Source: JAWXTP01 sp044433415
Lineage (GTDB): Bacteria; Bacteroidota; Bacteroidia; Bacteroidales; Rikenellaceae
Direction of reading: 5' to 3'
DNA: 5,999 nucleotides
Assembly (NCBI GenBank): GCA_044433415.1
Contig: JAWXTP010000161.1
Coordinates: forward strand, 1 to 5,999
Below the pieces are notes generated by a model that had not been told where the DNA came from, made no database searches, and was given only the letters and a program-made list of their open reading frames with translations. Shown here piece by piece: positions 1 through 5,885 of this stretch (position 1 is its first letter; the number at the start of each line of letters is the position of its first letter). Made by a program: the position numbers and the translations under genes.

Positions 1-16
1 AAAACAGCTTTTCTAG

Positions 17-89
17 TAGCGGGAACAGGACTCGAACCTGTGACCTTTGGGTTATGAGCCCAACGAGCTGCCAACTGCTCCATCCCGCG
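17..89 (-). tRNA. Initiator tRNA-fMet (anticodon CAU)
   Basis: Read on the minus strand, this 73-nt segment folds as a full cloverleaf. The acceptor stem is CGCGGGA/TCCCGCT, the D stem is GAGC/GCTC, the anticodon arm is TTGGG-CTCATAA-CCCAA (CAT at 54-56 on the plus strand), the variable loop is AGGTC, and the T arm is ACAGG-TTCGAGT-CCTGT. Three known initiator hallmarks separate it from elongator tRNA-Met: an unpaired first acceptor position (C1 opposite U72), an A11-U24 pair in the D stem, and three consecutive G-C pairs next to the anticodon loop. It therefore supplies formyl-methionine for translation starts. The 3' CCA is not encoded: A73 is followed by CTAG, so CCA must be added after transcription. 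It is transcribed away from the rest of the window. Confidence 0.96.
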
Positions 90-108
90 GTGTCTTTTAA
101 TTTCAGTA

Positions 109-139
109 CAAAAGTAGTGCATTTTTTTTAATCTGCAAA
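109..139 (-). promoter_or_regulatory. Promoter of the initiator tRNA (Bacteroidota type)
   Basis: On the minus strand, TTTG (139-136) is followed after 19 nt by TACTTTTG (116-109). This is an exact match to the Bacteroidota housekeeping promoter (-33 TTTG, -7 TAnnTTTG). Transcription would start near base 103, about 14 nt before the mature tRNA 5' end at 89, which suits a short leader removed by RNase P. The rpsP promoter in this window uses the same 19-nt spacer. Confidence 0.85.
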
Positions 140-329
140 TTATTTCGTAAACTTTTTTTATTTTTTATTGATGTTTGTTCTTACTGTACAGCTAATCAGA
201 TGGTTATGAAAGTTGTTTTTTTTAGGATTTATTTCTTATGTATTGTGAAGAATCGGAGTATGGCTTTACGATTTAAATGGGCAAAAACAATTAAAACAGG
301 GTAGGAATTGTTAAAAATCAAACAAAAAT

Positions 330-349
330 ATAAATATGCGCATATTTAT
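330..349. repeat. Perfect 20-bp palindrome
   Basis: The sequence ATAAATATGCGCATATTTAT reads identically on both strands, with a GC core (ATGCGCAT) inside AT flanks. It has no loop, so it suits a dimeric DNA-binding protein or cruciform extrusion better than an RNA hairpin. Its right end (345-349) is shared with the left arm of the next inverted repeat, so the two structures cannot form together on one strand. Confidence 0.85.
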
Positions 350-381
350 TCGATTTCAATTAGAAATTGAAATCGAATAAA
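345..381. repeat. 17-bp perfect inverted repeat, 3-nt loop
   Basis: Arm TTTATTCGATTTCAATT (345-361) is perfectly complementary to 365-381, leaving only AGA (362-364) as the loop. As RNA or single-stranded DNA it forms a tight 17-bp hairpin. No T run follows on the plus strand (the next bases are CGGTATTTAGG) and no gene ends here, so a terminator role is unlikely. It could be an extragenic palindromic element, a protein-binding site or part of an unannotated RNA. Confidence 0.85.
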
Positions 382-382
382 C

Positions 383-413
383 GGTATTTAGGTAAATATA
401 TTGTGTAAATACC
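383..413. repeat. 8-bp inverted repeat with an internal 6-bp dyad
   Basis: GGTATTTA (383-390) is complementary to TAAATACC (406-413). The left arm can alternatively pair with the close copy TAAATA at 393-398 (TATTTA-GG-TAAATA). It follows directly on the 17-bp hairpin and extends the palindrome cluster. On its own, in AT-rich DNA, it is weak evidence. Confidence 0.5.
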
Positions 414-621
414 CAAAAATAATTATTAATTGATATTTAGGCACTTAAATGTGTGTTGTATATGCTTCAAAAGGTGTTTTTTTGTAGTTTATTTTAGTGA
501 AAATCGCCTAATTAATAAAAAAAACAACAAAAAGTTAATCTTTTTTTAATAAGCCTATATTTAATTATATGTTAATTTAACCTTAATTATTGAAAATCTA
601 ATTATAATATTATATTATTTA

Positions 622-643
622 TGCTAAATAGTGTGCTAAATAG
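622..643. repeat. Two tandem copies of TGCTAAATAG
   Basis: The 10-mer TGCTAAATAG occurs at 622-631 and again at 634-643, separated by TG, giving a 12-bp period. The second copy is followed by GCAGTTTAG, whose TTTAG (648-652) is the inverse of CTAAA (636-640). If the promoter at 678-709 is used, the repeat centre lies about 80 bp before the start of transcription, a usual place for an activator. A binding-site role is inference. Confidence 0.6.
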
Positions 644-677
644 GCAGTTTAGATCATATAACCTTATAAACGTGACA

Positions 678-709
678 TTTGGTAATTTATTGCATTATGC
701 TTAACTTGT
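678..709 (+). promoter_or_regulatory. Candidate susC operon promoter, distal
   Basis: TTTG (678-681) matches the -33 element. After 20 nt comes TAACTTGT (702-709), an imperfect -7 element that matches TAnnTTTG at TA and the first two T positions. Use of this site would give a leader of roughly 135 nt that includes both arms of the 735-806 inverted repeat. A weak -7 box would fit a regulated promoter. The competing candidate is at 769-799. Confidence 0.3.
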
Positions 710-734
710 ATTTATAAAGCTCAATTAAGGTCAT

Positions 735-806
735 TTCTAAACGAATTGAGTATGCGAAATGTTAAGAATTTAACTTAGCTTTAGCTATGCTTATTTTCGT
801 TTAGAA
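735..806. repeat. 11-bp inverted repeat flanking a small hairpin
   Basis: TTCTAAACGAA (735-745) is perfectly complementary to TTCGTTTAGAA (796-806), with 50 nt between the arms. The enclosed stretch contains a smaller dyad, GTTAA (761-765) and TTAAC (770-774). The arms end 45 bp before the susC start codon. Two readings are possible. If transcription starts near 715, this is a stem-loop in the susC mRNA leader. If it starts near 805, the arms could be a looping operator whose right arm covers the -7 box. The sequence alone does not decide. Confidence 0.55.
769..799 (+). promoter_or_regulatory. Candidate susC operon promoter, proximal
   Basis: TTTA (769-772) is followed after 19 nt by TATTTTCG (792-799), each one base off the Bacteroidota -33/-7 consensus. 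The 19-nt spacer equals that of the tRNA and rpsP promoters. Transcription would start near 805, leaving a leader of about 45 nt before the ATG at 851. The -7 box overlaps the right arm of the inverted repeat at 796-806. Confidence 0.33.
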
Positions 807-850
807 TTGAATAACAATTGAAAACTATTATAAACTTAAAAAAACACAGT

Positions 851-3800
851 ATGAAAAAATTCTCTACTATGCTTGTACTGGCATTAGTTATGTGTGTTGC
901 GGATGTTTTTGCGCAAGCACGTACTATTAGCGGTACTGTAATTTCTGCAGATGACAATCAGCCAGTAGTTGGTGCGACTGTTGTCGTAGATGGAACTACT
1001 AATGGTTCTGTAACTGACCTAGATGGTAAATTCAACATTAGAAATGTTGATGGAACTGTTACATTAGATGTACGCTATGTAGGTATGGTGTCTCAGAAAA
1101 TTGAAGTAGCGCCTTCTCAAACAAACGTAACAATCACAATGGTAAGCGAAGCACTTAACGCTGATGAGGTTGTCGTTACAGGTTTAGGTATCTCTCGTGA
1201 GAGAAAAGCTTTAGGTTATTCTGTTCAGGATTTAGATTCTGATGAATTAACAGCTGGTGGTAACACTAACATCATCACATCATTGCAAGGTAAAGTATCA
1301 GGTGTTGAGATTAAACCTTCATCAGGTATGCCAGGTGCATCTTCTCAAATCGTAATTCGTGGTGCTCGTTCGTTCTCAGGTAACAACCAACCTCTTTATG
1401 TTGTTGATGGTATGCCTATTTCTTCTGCATCTGACCTTACAAACTCGTCAGGTACTAGTGGTACTGACTATTCTAACCGTGCATTAGATATCGATCCTAA
1501 CGATATCGAATCTATGAACATCCTTAAAGGTCAAGCAGCTTCTGCTCTTTATGGTATTCGTGCTTCTAATGGTGTTGTTGTAATCACAACTAAAAGTGGT
1601 AAAGCTAACAAAAACGGTAAATTAACTGTAAACGTTAGTAACACAACAAGTTTTGACGTTATTTCTCGTCTGCCAGACATGCAAATGACTTGGGCTCAAG
1701 GTACGTATGGTTCTTATAGCCCATATTCATCTTATAGCTGGGGTTGTGCAATTGAAGATCTTGCTGATGATTCTACTTATGGTGGTAACACACAAGGTCA
1801 ACCAGGTAAATTCTATGTTCCTCAGTTAGCTGAAGCAGGTTTAGACCCATGGCAAACTCCACAAGCGTATGATAACGTTAAAGATTTCTTTAACACTGGT
1901 TATACTAACAATATAGCAGCTAGCATATCTAAAGCTACAGAAGGTGGTAGCTATTATTTCAGTGTAAATAATACAATTCAACAAGGTATTATTTCATCTA
2001 CAGATATGAAACGTACAGGTGCTCGTATGAGTGCAGACACTAAATTAGGCAACGGTTGGACAGCAGGTTTCTCTGGTAGCTTTAACCAAACAAACCTTAA
2101 CAAAGCTCCATCTGCAAATGACGGTCTTCTTGCTACTGTTTTTGGTGCTCCAGCATCTTATGACATTAACAACTATCCTTACGCTTCTCCTTCTGATCCT
2201 TACACTAGAATCAACTATCGTACAGGTTCTTTCAATAACCCTTACTGGGATATGGCAAATAACATTTACTCTGAAAAAACAACTCGTTTCTTTGGTAATG
2301 CTTACTTCCAATATATTCCAGAAGTAGACTGGAGTCACAACCAAGGTATTTCGTTTAAATTCCAAGCAGGTGCTGATACTTATACAACACTTTATGACAC
2401 AATTCTTGAGTATGGTTCAAGTGGTGGTACAGGTTCTGTTCTAAATAGAACTTACGCTAACCAAACATACAACACATTAGTCACTGCTACATACAACATT
2501 GATATTACAAGTGATTTGAAATTTGACTTATTAGTTGGTAATGAGTTTAATCACACTAATACTCGTGACATTTATGCGTATGGCGAGACTCTTAACTTTG
2601 GTGGTTGGGCACACATTGACAACACAACTTCTCAATATGGTTACAACAGTGAGTACAAAGAGCGTACTATGGGTTTCTTTGCAAATGCTAACTTAGCGTA
2701 TAAAAATATTCTTTATTTATCTGCTACAGTTCGTCAAGACATCGTGTCTATGATGCCTACAAACAACCGTACATTTACTTACCCTTCAGTTTCTTTAGGT
2801 TATATCTTTACAGAACACGAAGCTTTTAAAGGTAGCAACATCTTAAACTTTGGTAAAATCCGTGTTTCTTATGCAGAGGTAGGTCAAGCTGGCAACTACT
2901 ATGAAACATATTATACTACAGGTTCTGTAGGTGGTGGTTTCTATGATAAATCTCCTATTTCTTACCCTAATGATGGTGTAACTTCTTTAGTTCACGGTTC
3001 TACTTTATATGACCCTAACCTTAAACCTCAAAATACTATTTCTTATGAGGCTGGTTTTGATATAAGAATGTTCAATAACTTCTTAGAATTAAGTTATACA
3101 TTCTCTCGTCAAAATGTAAAAGACCAAATCTTTAGTGTTCCTTTGTCAGGTTCAACAGGATATGATTCTTATGTAATGAATGGTGGACGTATCCACACTA
3201 ACGCTCACGAAATTAATGCTACATTTAATATCATCCGTAGCAAAGATTGGGATTTCAGCATTAACACTAACTTCACTAAAATGGACAACTATGTTGACGA
3301 GTTAGCTGACGGTGTAGAAAGTATCTATTTAGGTGGTTTTACAACTCCTCAAGTTCGTGCAGGTATTGGTGATAAATATCCAGTTATCTATGGTTCTACT
3401 TTCAGTAAAGACCAAGATGGTAACATCTTAGTAGATAACGATGAATATCTAAGTGATGGTAAAACTAAAAACCCATATTATGGTATGCCAGTAGGTGGTG
3501 CTGATGGTGTGATTGGTAGTGTTTCTGCAAACTTTAACTTAGGTTTTGGTATGAATCTTCGTTGGAAAAAAGTTGAACTTCGTGCTACATTCGATTACAA
3601 AAACGGTGGACAAATGTATAGTGGTACTAATGGTATGTTAAACCTATACGGTACTTCTGCAGAAACTGAGGATCGTACAAGTTCTAGAATATACGGTGGT
3701 ACTATCGCTACTGCTTGGGATGAGTATGGTAACGTTACAGCTTCAAGAAAAAATGATATTGCAATCAATACTGACGGTTCTGGTGATGATATTCAAACTC

Positions 3801-4075
3801 TTTATGCTAGTGTATTAGGTGGTATTGATGAGGCTTACATTTATGATAATGACTACCTTAAATTACGTGAATTAAGTGTTTCTTATAGCTTAAATATCGC
3901 TAAAGATTACACATTAGGATTAAATGTATTTGCTCGTAACATTCTAGTTTGGACTAAACTTCCTAACCTTGACCCAGAGTCATCTCAAGGTAATGGTAAC
4001 ATGGGTGGTGCATTTGAGAGATTCTCTTTACCACAAACAACAAGTTACGGTTTTGGTCTTAACCTTACATTCTAA
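851..4075 (+). CDS. SusC/RagA-family TonB-dependent outer-membrane transporter
   Basis: A 1074-residue protein of the family that imports oligosaccharides, peptides or similar ligands across the outer membrane using TonB energy. Visible in order: a signal peptide (residues 1-23, probable cleavage after VFAQA); a carboxypeptidase-regulatory-like beta-sandwich (about 25-100, with TISGTV, GATV and TDLDGKF); a TonB box (DEVVVTG, 105-111); the plug (about 115-250) with the SusC signatures PLYVVDGMPI and LYGIRASNGVVVITTK; then a large barrel ending in the terminal Phe of FGLNLTF. There is no N-terminal STN domain, so sigma/anti-sigma signalling through it is unlikely. I chose ATG 851 because it begins a normal signal peptide (MKKFSTML); an in-frame TTG at 818 would add eleven residues ahead of it. 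The region before the ATG is A-rich without a clear Shine-Dalgarno. It is followed after 44 bp by its SusD partner. Length is typical and the frame is intact. Substrate is unknown. Confidence 0.95.
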   Translation: MKKFSTMLVLALVMCVADVFAQARTISGTVISADDNQPVVGATVVVDGTTNGSVTDLDGKFNIRNVDGTVTLDVRYVGMVSQKIEVAPSQTNVTITMVSEALNADEVVVTGLGISRERKALGYSVQDLDSDELTAGGNTNIITSLQGKVSGVEIKPSSGMPGASSQIVIRGARSFSGNNQPLYVVDGMPISSASDLTNSSGTSGTDYSNRALDIDPNDIESMNILKGQAASALYGIRASNGVVVITTKSGKANKNGKLTVNVSNTTSFDVISRLPDMQMTWAQGTYGSYSPYSSYSWGCAIEDLADDSTYGGNTQGQPGKFYVPQLAEAGLDPWQTPQAYDNVKDFFNTGYTNNIAASISKATEGGSYYFSVNNTIQQGIISSTDMKRTGARMSADTKLGNGWTAGFSGSFNQTNLNKAPSANDGLLATVFGAPASYDINNYPYASPSDPYTRINYRTGSFNNPYWDMANNIYSEKTTRFFGNAYFQYIPEVDWSHNQGISFKFQAGADTYTTLYDTILEYGSSGGTGSVLNRTYANQTYNTLVTATYNIDITSDLKFDLLVGNEFNHTNTRDIYAYGETLNFGGWAHIDNTTSQYGYNSEYKERTMGFFANANLAYKNILYLSATVRQDIVSMMPTNNRTFTYPSVSLGYIFTEHEAFKGSNILNFGKIRVSYAEVGQAGNYYETYYTTGSVGGGFYDKSPISYPNDGVTSLVHGSTLYDPNLKPQNTISYEAGFDIRMFNNFLELSYTFSRQNVKDQIFSVPLSGSTGYDSYVMNGGRIHTNAHEINATFNIIRSKDWDFSINTNFTKMDNYVDELADGVESIYLGGFTTPQVRAGIGDKYPVIYGSTFSKDQDGNILVDNDEYLSDGKTKNPYYGMPVGGADGVIGSVSANFNLGFGMNLRWKKVELRATFDYKNGGQMYSGTNGMLNLYGTSAETEDRTSSRIYGGTIATAWDEYGNVTASRKNDIAINTDGSGDDIQTLYASVLGGIDEAYIYDNDYLKLRELSVSYSLNIAKDYTLGLNVFARNILVWTKLPNLDPESSQGNGNMGGAFERFSLPQTTSYGFGLNLTF

Positions 4076-4119
4076 TTTTAGGTGTTTTTATTAAGTGTAA
4101 CGAAATTAAATTTAAAAAT

Positions 4120-5664
4120 ATGAAAAAAGGATTAAAAATATTATATAGCCTAATGTTTTCAGCAGTAGCTTTAGCTTCTTGTTCTGAAAGCAAAATGGAT
4201 GAAATCAATAAGGATACTGACAATGTTAGTCCTGATGCGGTTGCTGCAAAGTACGCATTTACTAACATTCAAAATAACCTTGCTTGTGTTACAGTAGGTG
4301 GTGACGCTATGTTCTATGTTATGACTTATACTGAACAAGAAACAGGTACTTATGGTCAAATGCACGAAACTGAAATTCGTACATCAAGTTGTTACAACTC
4401 TACAACTTTTAACAACTCTTGGTATTACCTATATTTCCACTTACAAGAGCTTAAACTAATCGAAGCGAAATGTGGTGAAGGTGGTACTGACGAAGGTAGC
4501 TTATTCAACTTAGGTATCGCACAAGTTCTTAGAGCTCTTTATATGGGTATTCTTACTGACAACTGGGGTGACGTTCCATGGAGCCAAGCTTTAAATGTTG
4601 AAGAGTATTTCCAACCAGAATTAGATTCTCAAGAATCTATTTATGAAGATCTTTTTGCTAACCTTGAAGCTGGTATCGACAACTTAGAGTCTGGTGAGTA
4701 TGGTGACATTCCGTTAGATGATGCTCAAGATATGATTTATGGTCAATATTCTTCAGTTTCAGGTACTGCATCTCGTGCAGAAGCATACATCAAATTTGCT
4801 TACTCTCTAAAAGCTCGTCACTTGATGCGTTTAAGTTATGTAAACAACTATAGCTCTACTGATTATGACGCAGTTATCGCTGCTGCACAAAACGGTTTTA
4901 CATCTTCTGATGATGAAGCTAAAATCAGTGCATTTAACGGTGTTTCTTCAATCACTCCTTATGCTTCTTTCTATGATGCTCGTGACTATCTAAGTCTTTC
5001 TGAGTCATTTGTTAAGAAATATGATGAGCGTAACGACCCTCGTTATACACAACATGCTGCCACTTCTGCTGCTACAGGTTCTACTACTAAATATCTAGAA
5101 GGTGCTGCACCAAATGGTACAGCTCCAGAATCAGCTGCTTATTATTCAATTACAACTTCTTGTTTTGATGGTGCTGCTCCAGTAATGTTTATGAGCTACC
5201 ACGAACTTATGTTCATTGTTGCTGAGGCTTATGCTAGAAAAGGTGACTTAACAAATGCTTACGCTGCTTTAGAAACTGCTGTTACTAATGCTATGGTTAA
5301 AACAGGTAACATTGCAACACGTGTTTATGGTAACACAGTTATCACTGCTGATGCAATTACAACCTACCTAGATGACGAAGTTAAACCTCGTTTCGACGTT
5401 GACGCAATCCAAGAAATCGCTATTCAAAAATACTTAGGTCTTTACCAAGATGGTGAAACTTTAGAGACATATAGTGACATGAGACGCCAAATGGCAATGG
5501 GTGTAGACTTCGGTTTAGAAAACCCTCTAAATGCTTCATACTATCCACACCGTTTACCTTATGGTAGTGATGACGTAACTTGTAACAATTATGTTAAAGA
5601 TGCGTTTGGTGATGGTACTTATGTTTACAGCGAGCCAGTTTGGTGGGCTGGTGGTACAAGATAG
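4120..5664 (+). CDS. SusD/RagB-family surface lipoprotein (SusD_like_2 type)
   Basis: A 514-residue lipoprotein that would cap the SusC-like barrel on the cell surface and bind its ligand. A signal peptide leads to a lipobox (LAS-C, lipidated Cys21). The next residues, SESKMDE, include acidic residues like those of Bacteroidota surface-export signals. The body has family hallmarks: a helical N-terminal half with WYYLYFHLQELKLIE and LTDNWGDVPWSQAL (about 145-158), YSLKARHLMRLS (228-239), DERNDPRYT (302-310), the MSYHELMFIVAEAYARKGD helix (358-376), EIAIQKYLGLYQDG (432-445), DMRRQ (453-457), YPHRLPY (475-481), and a C-terminal VWW. These resemble the SusD_like_2 subgroup rather than classic starch-binding SusD; that assignment is from memory of the family. 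The ATG at 4120 is preceded by A-rich sequence. It is co-transcribed with susC (44-bp gap, no terminator between) and ends before a strong terminator. Five further cysteines are present. Ligand is unknown. Confidence 0.93.
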   Translation: MKKGLKILYSLMFSAVALASCSESKMDEINKDTDNVSPDAVAAKYAFTNIQNNLACVTVGGDAMFYVMTYTEQETGTYGQMHETEIRTSSCYNSTTFNNSWYYLYFHLQELKLIEAKCGEGGTDEGSLFNLGIAQVLRALYMGILTDNWGDVPWSQALNVEEYFQPELDSQESIYEDLFANLEAGIDNLESGEYGDIPLDDAQDMIYGQYSSVSGTASRAEAYIKFAYSLKARHLMRLSYVNNYSSTDYDAVIAAAQNGFTSSDDEAKISAFNGVSSITPYASFYDARDYLSLSESFVKKYDERNDPRYTQHAATSAATGSTTKYLEGAAPNGTAPESAAYYSITTSCFDGAAPVMFMSYHELMFIVAEAYARKGDLTNAYAALETAVTNAMVKTGNIATRVYGNTVITADAITTYLDDEVKPRFDVDAIQEIAIQKYLGLYQDGETLETYSDMRRQMAMGVDFGLENPLNASYYPHRLPYGSDDVTCNNYVKDAFGDGTYVYSEPVWWAGGTR

Positions 5665-5678
5665 ATCATTCATTCCCT

Positions 5679-5698
5679 CTAAATATACATATATTTAG
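5679..5698 (+). other. Small hairpin after the SusD-like gene
   Basis: CTAAATAT (5679-5686) pairs with ATATTTAG (5691-5698) around the loop ACAT. It begins 15 nt after the stop codon and lies just before the main terminator. With mostly A-U pairs and no T run after it, it is unlikely to stop transcription alone. It may protect the mRNA 3' end or may be chance in AT-rich DNA. Confidence 0.4.
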
Positions 5699-5706
5699 CC
5701 ATGTCG

Positions 5707-5746
5707 AGCCTTCCGTATATTATTTACGGGAGGCTTTACATTTTTT
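5707..5746 (+). terminator. Intrinsic terminator of the susCD operon
   Basis: AGCCTTCCGTA (5707-5717) pairs with TACGGGAGGCT (5725-5735) around a 7-nt loop, giving 11 pairs including one G-U. A run of six T follows at 5741-5746, five bases after the stem. It sits 42 nt after the SusD-like stop codon and before the rpsP promoter, so it separates the nutrient-uptake operon from the ribosomal protein gene. Confidence 0.88.
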
Positions 5747-5756
5747 AGTCAAATTA

Positions 5757-5787
5757 TTTGTAAATTAATAATTTATATCTATCTTTG
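5757..5787 (+). promoter_or_regulatory. rpsP promoter (Bacteroidota type)
   Basis: TTTG (5757-5760), a 19-nt spacer and TATCTTTG (5780-5787) give exact matches to both elements of the Bacteroidota housekeeping promoter. Transcription would start near 5793, about 93 nt before the rpsP ATG. It lies directly after the susCD terminator, so rpsP is expressed independently. Confidence 0.88.
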
Positions 5788-5792
5788 CAGCT

Positions 5793-5885
5793 GCTTAACT
5801 CTAATATAGGTATAGAATTACCAAAACTAGGGTTAGTTAAACGACCTCAGAGTAGGTTATTATTAACTTTTTAAATTTTTCAAAA
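5793..5885 (+). promoter_or_regulatory. rpsP 5' leader with alternative pairings
   Basis: The predicted untranslated leader is about 93 nt and contains repeated complementary segments. AGTTAA (5835-5840) can pair forward with TTAACT (5863-5868), enclosing a second stem ACCT/AGGT (5844-5847 with 5854-5857). It can also pair backward with TTAACT (5795-5800), or in the register TTAA-CTAA with TTAG-TTAA. The forward structure is followed directly by a T-rich stretch (TTTTTAAATTTTTC). This resembles a weak attenuator with an alternative fold, as might serve autoregulation of a ribosomal protein operon. The stems are short and A-U rich, so the regulatory role is inference. Confidence 0.35.

Larger units (their letters stand above)
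140..850. other. Long AT-rich non-coding region before susC
   Basis: This stretch of about 700 bases has no convincing gene on either strand: stops are frequent in all frames and no protein-like pattern appears. It separates the minus-strand tRNA from the plus-strand susC operon, so it is a divergent intergenic region. It contains the palindrome cluster at 330-413, the tandem repeat at 622-643, an 11-bp inverted repeat at 735-806 and two candidate promoters, all listed separately. Bases 140-329 and 414-621 are plain AT-rich DNA with A and T runs, where I see nothing strong. Most of the region is far longer than a simple promoter needs. Confidence 0.8.

Noticed and set aside
345..381. Reading the 17-bp hairpin as a transcription terminator
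   Set aside because: No T run follows on either strand and no gene ends nearby.
323..421. Minus-strand TATTTTTG matches to the -7 box at 330-323 and 421-414, as promoters for an antisense or small RNA
   Set aside because: Neither has TTTG at the expected 19-21 nt upstream, and such A/T strings arise easily in this composition.
571..613. Short palindromes GTTAATTTAAC (571-581) and ATAATATTAT (604-613)
   Set aside because: Short, nearly pure A/T symmetry is expected by chance in this region.
818..850. Upstream in-frame TTG start that would extend the SusC-like protein by eleven residues
   Set aside because: The ATG at 851 begins a standard signal peptide and follows an A-rich leader typical of the phylum; the extension would put extra residues ahead of it.
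2118..2327. Plus-strand out-of-frame open reading frame inside the susC gene
   Set aside because: It is a low-complexity Leu/Thr-rich translation caused by frame shift of the real gene; nothing supports expression.
2045..2365. Open reading frame on the minus strand inside the susC gene
   Set aside because: It is antisense to a clear barrel-coding region, its translation has no recognisable domain, and it is explained by the codon bias of the real gene.
4065..4365. Two minus-strand open reading frames over the susC/susD junction and the start of the SusD-like gene
   Set aside because: Both are shadows of the SusD-like coding sequence; there is no promoter or protein-family pattern.
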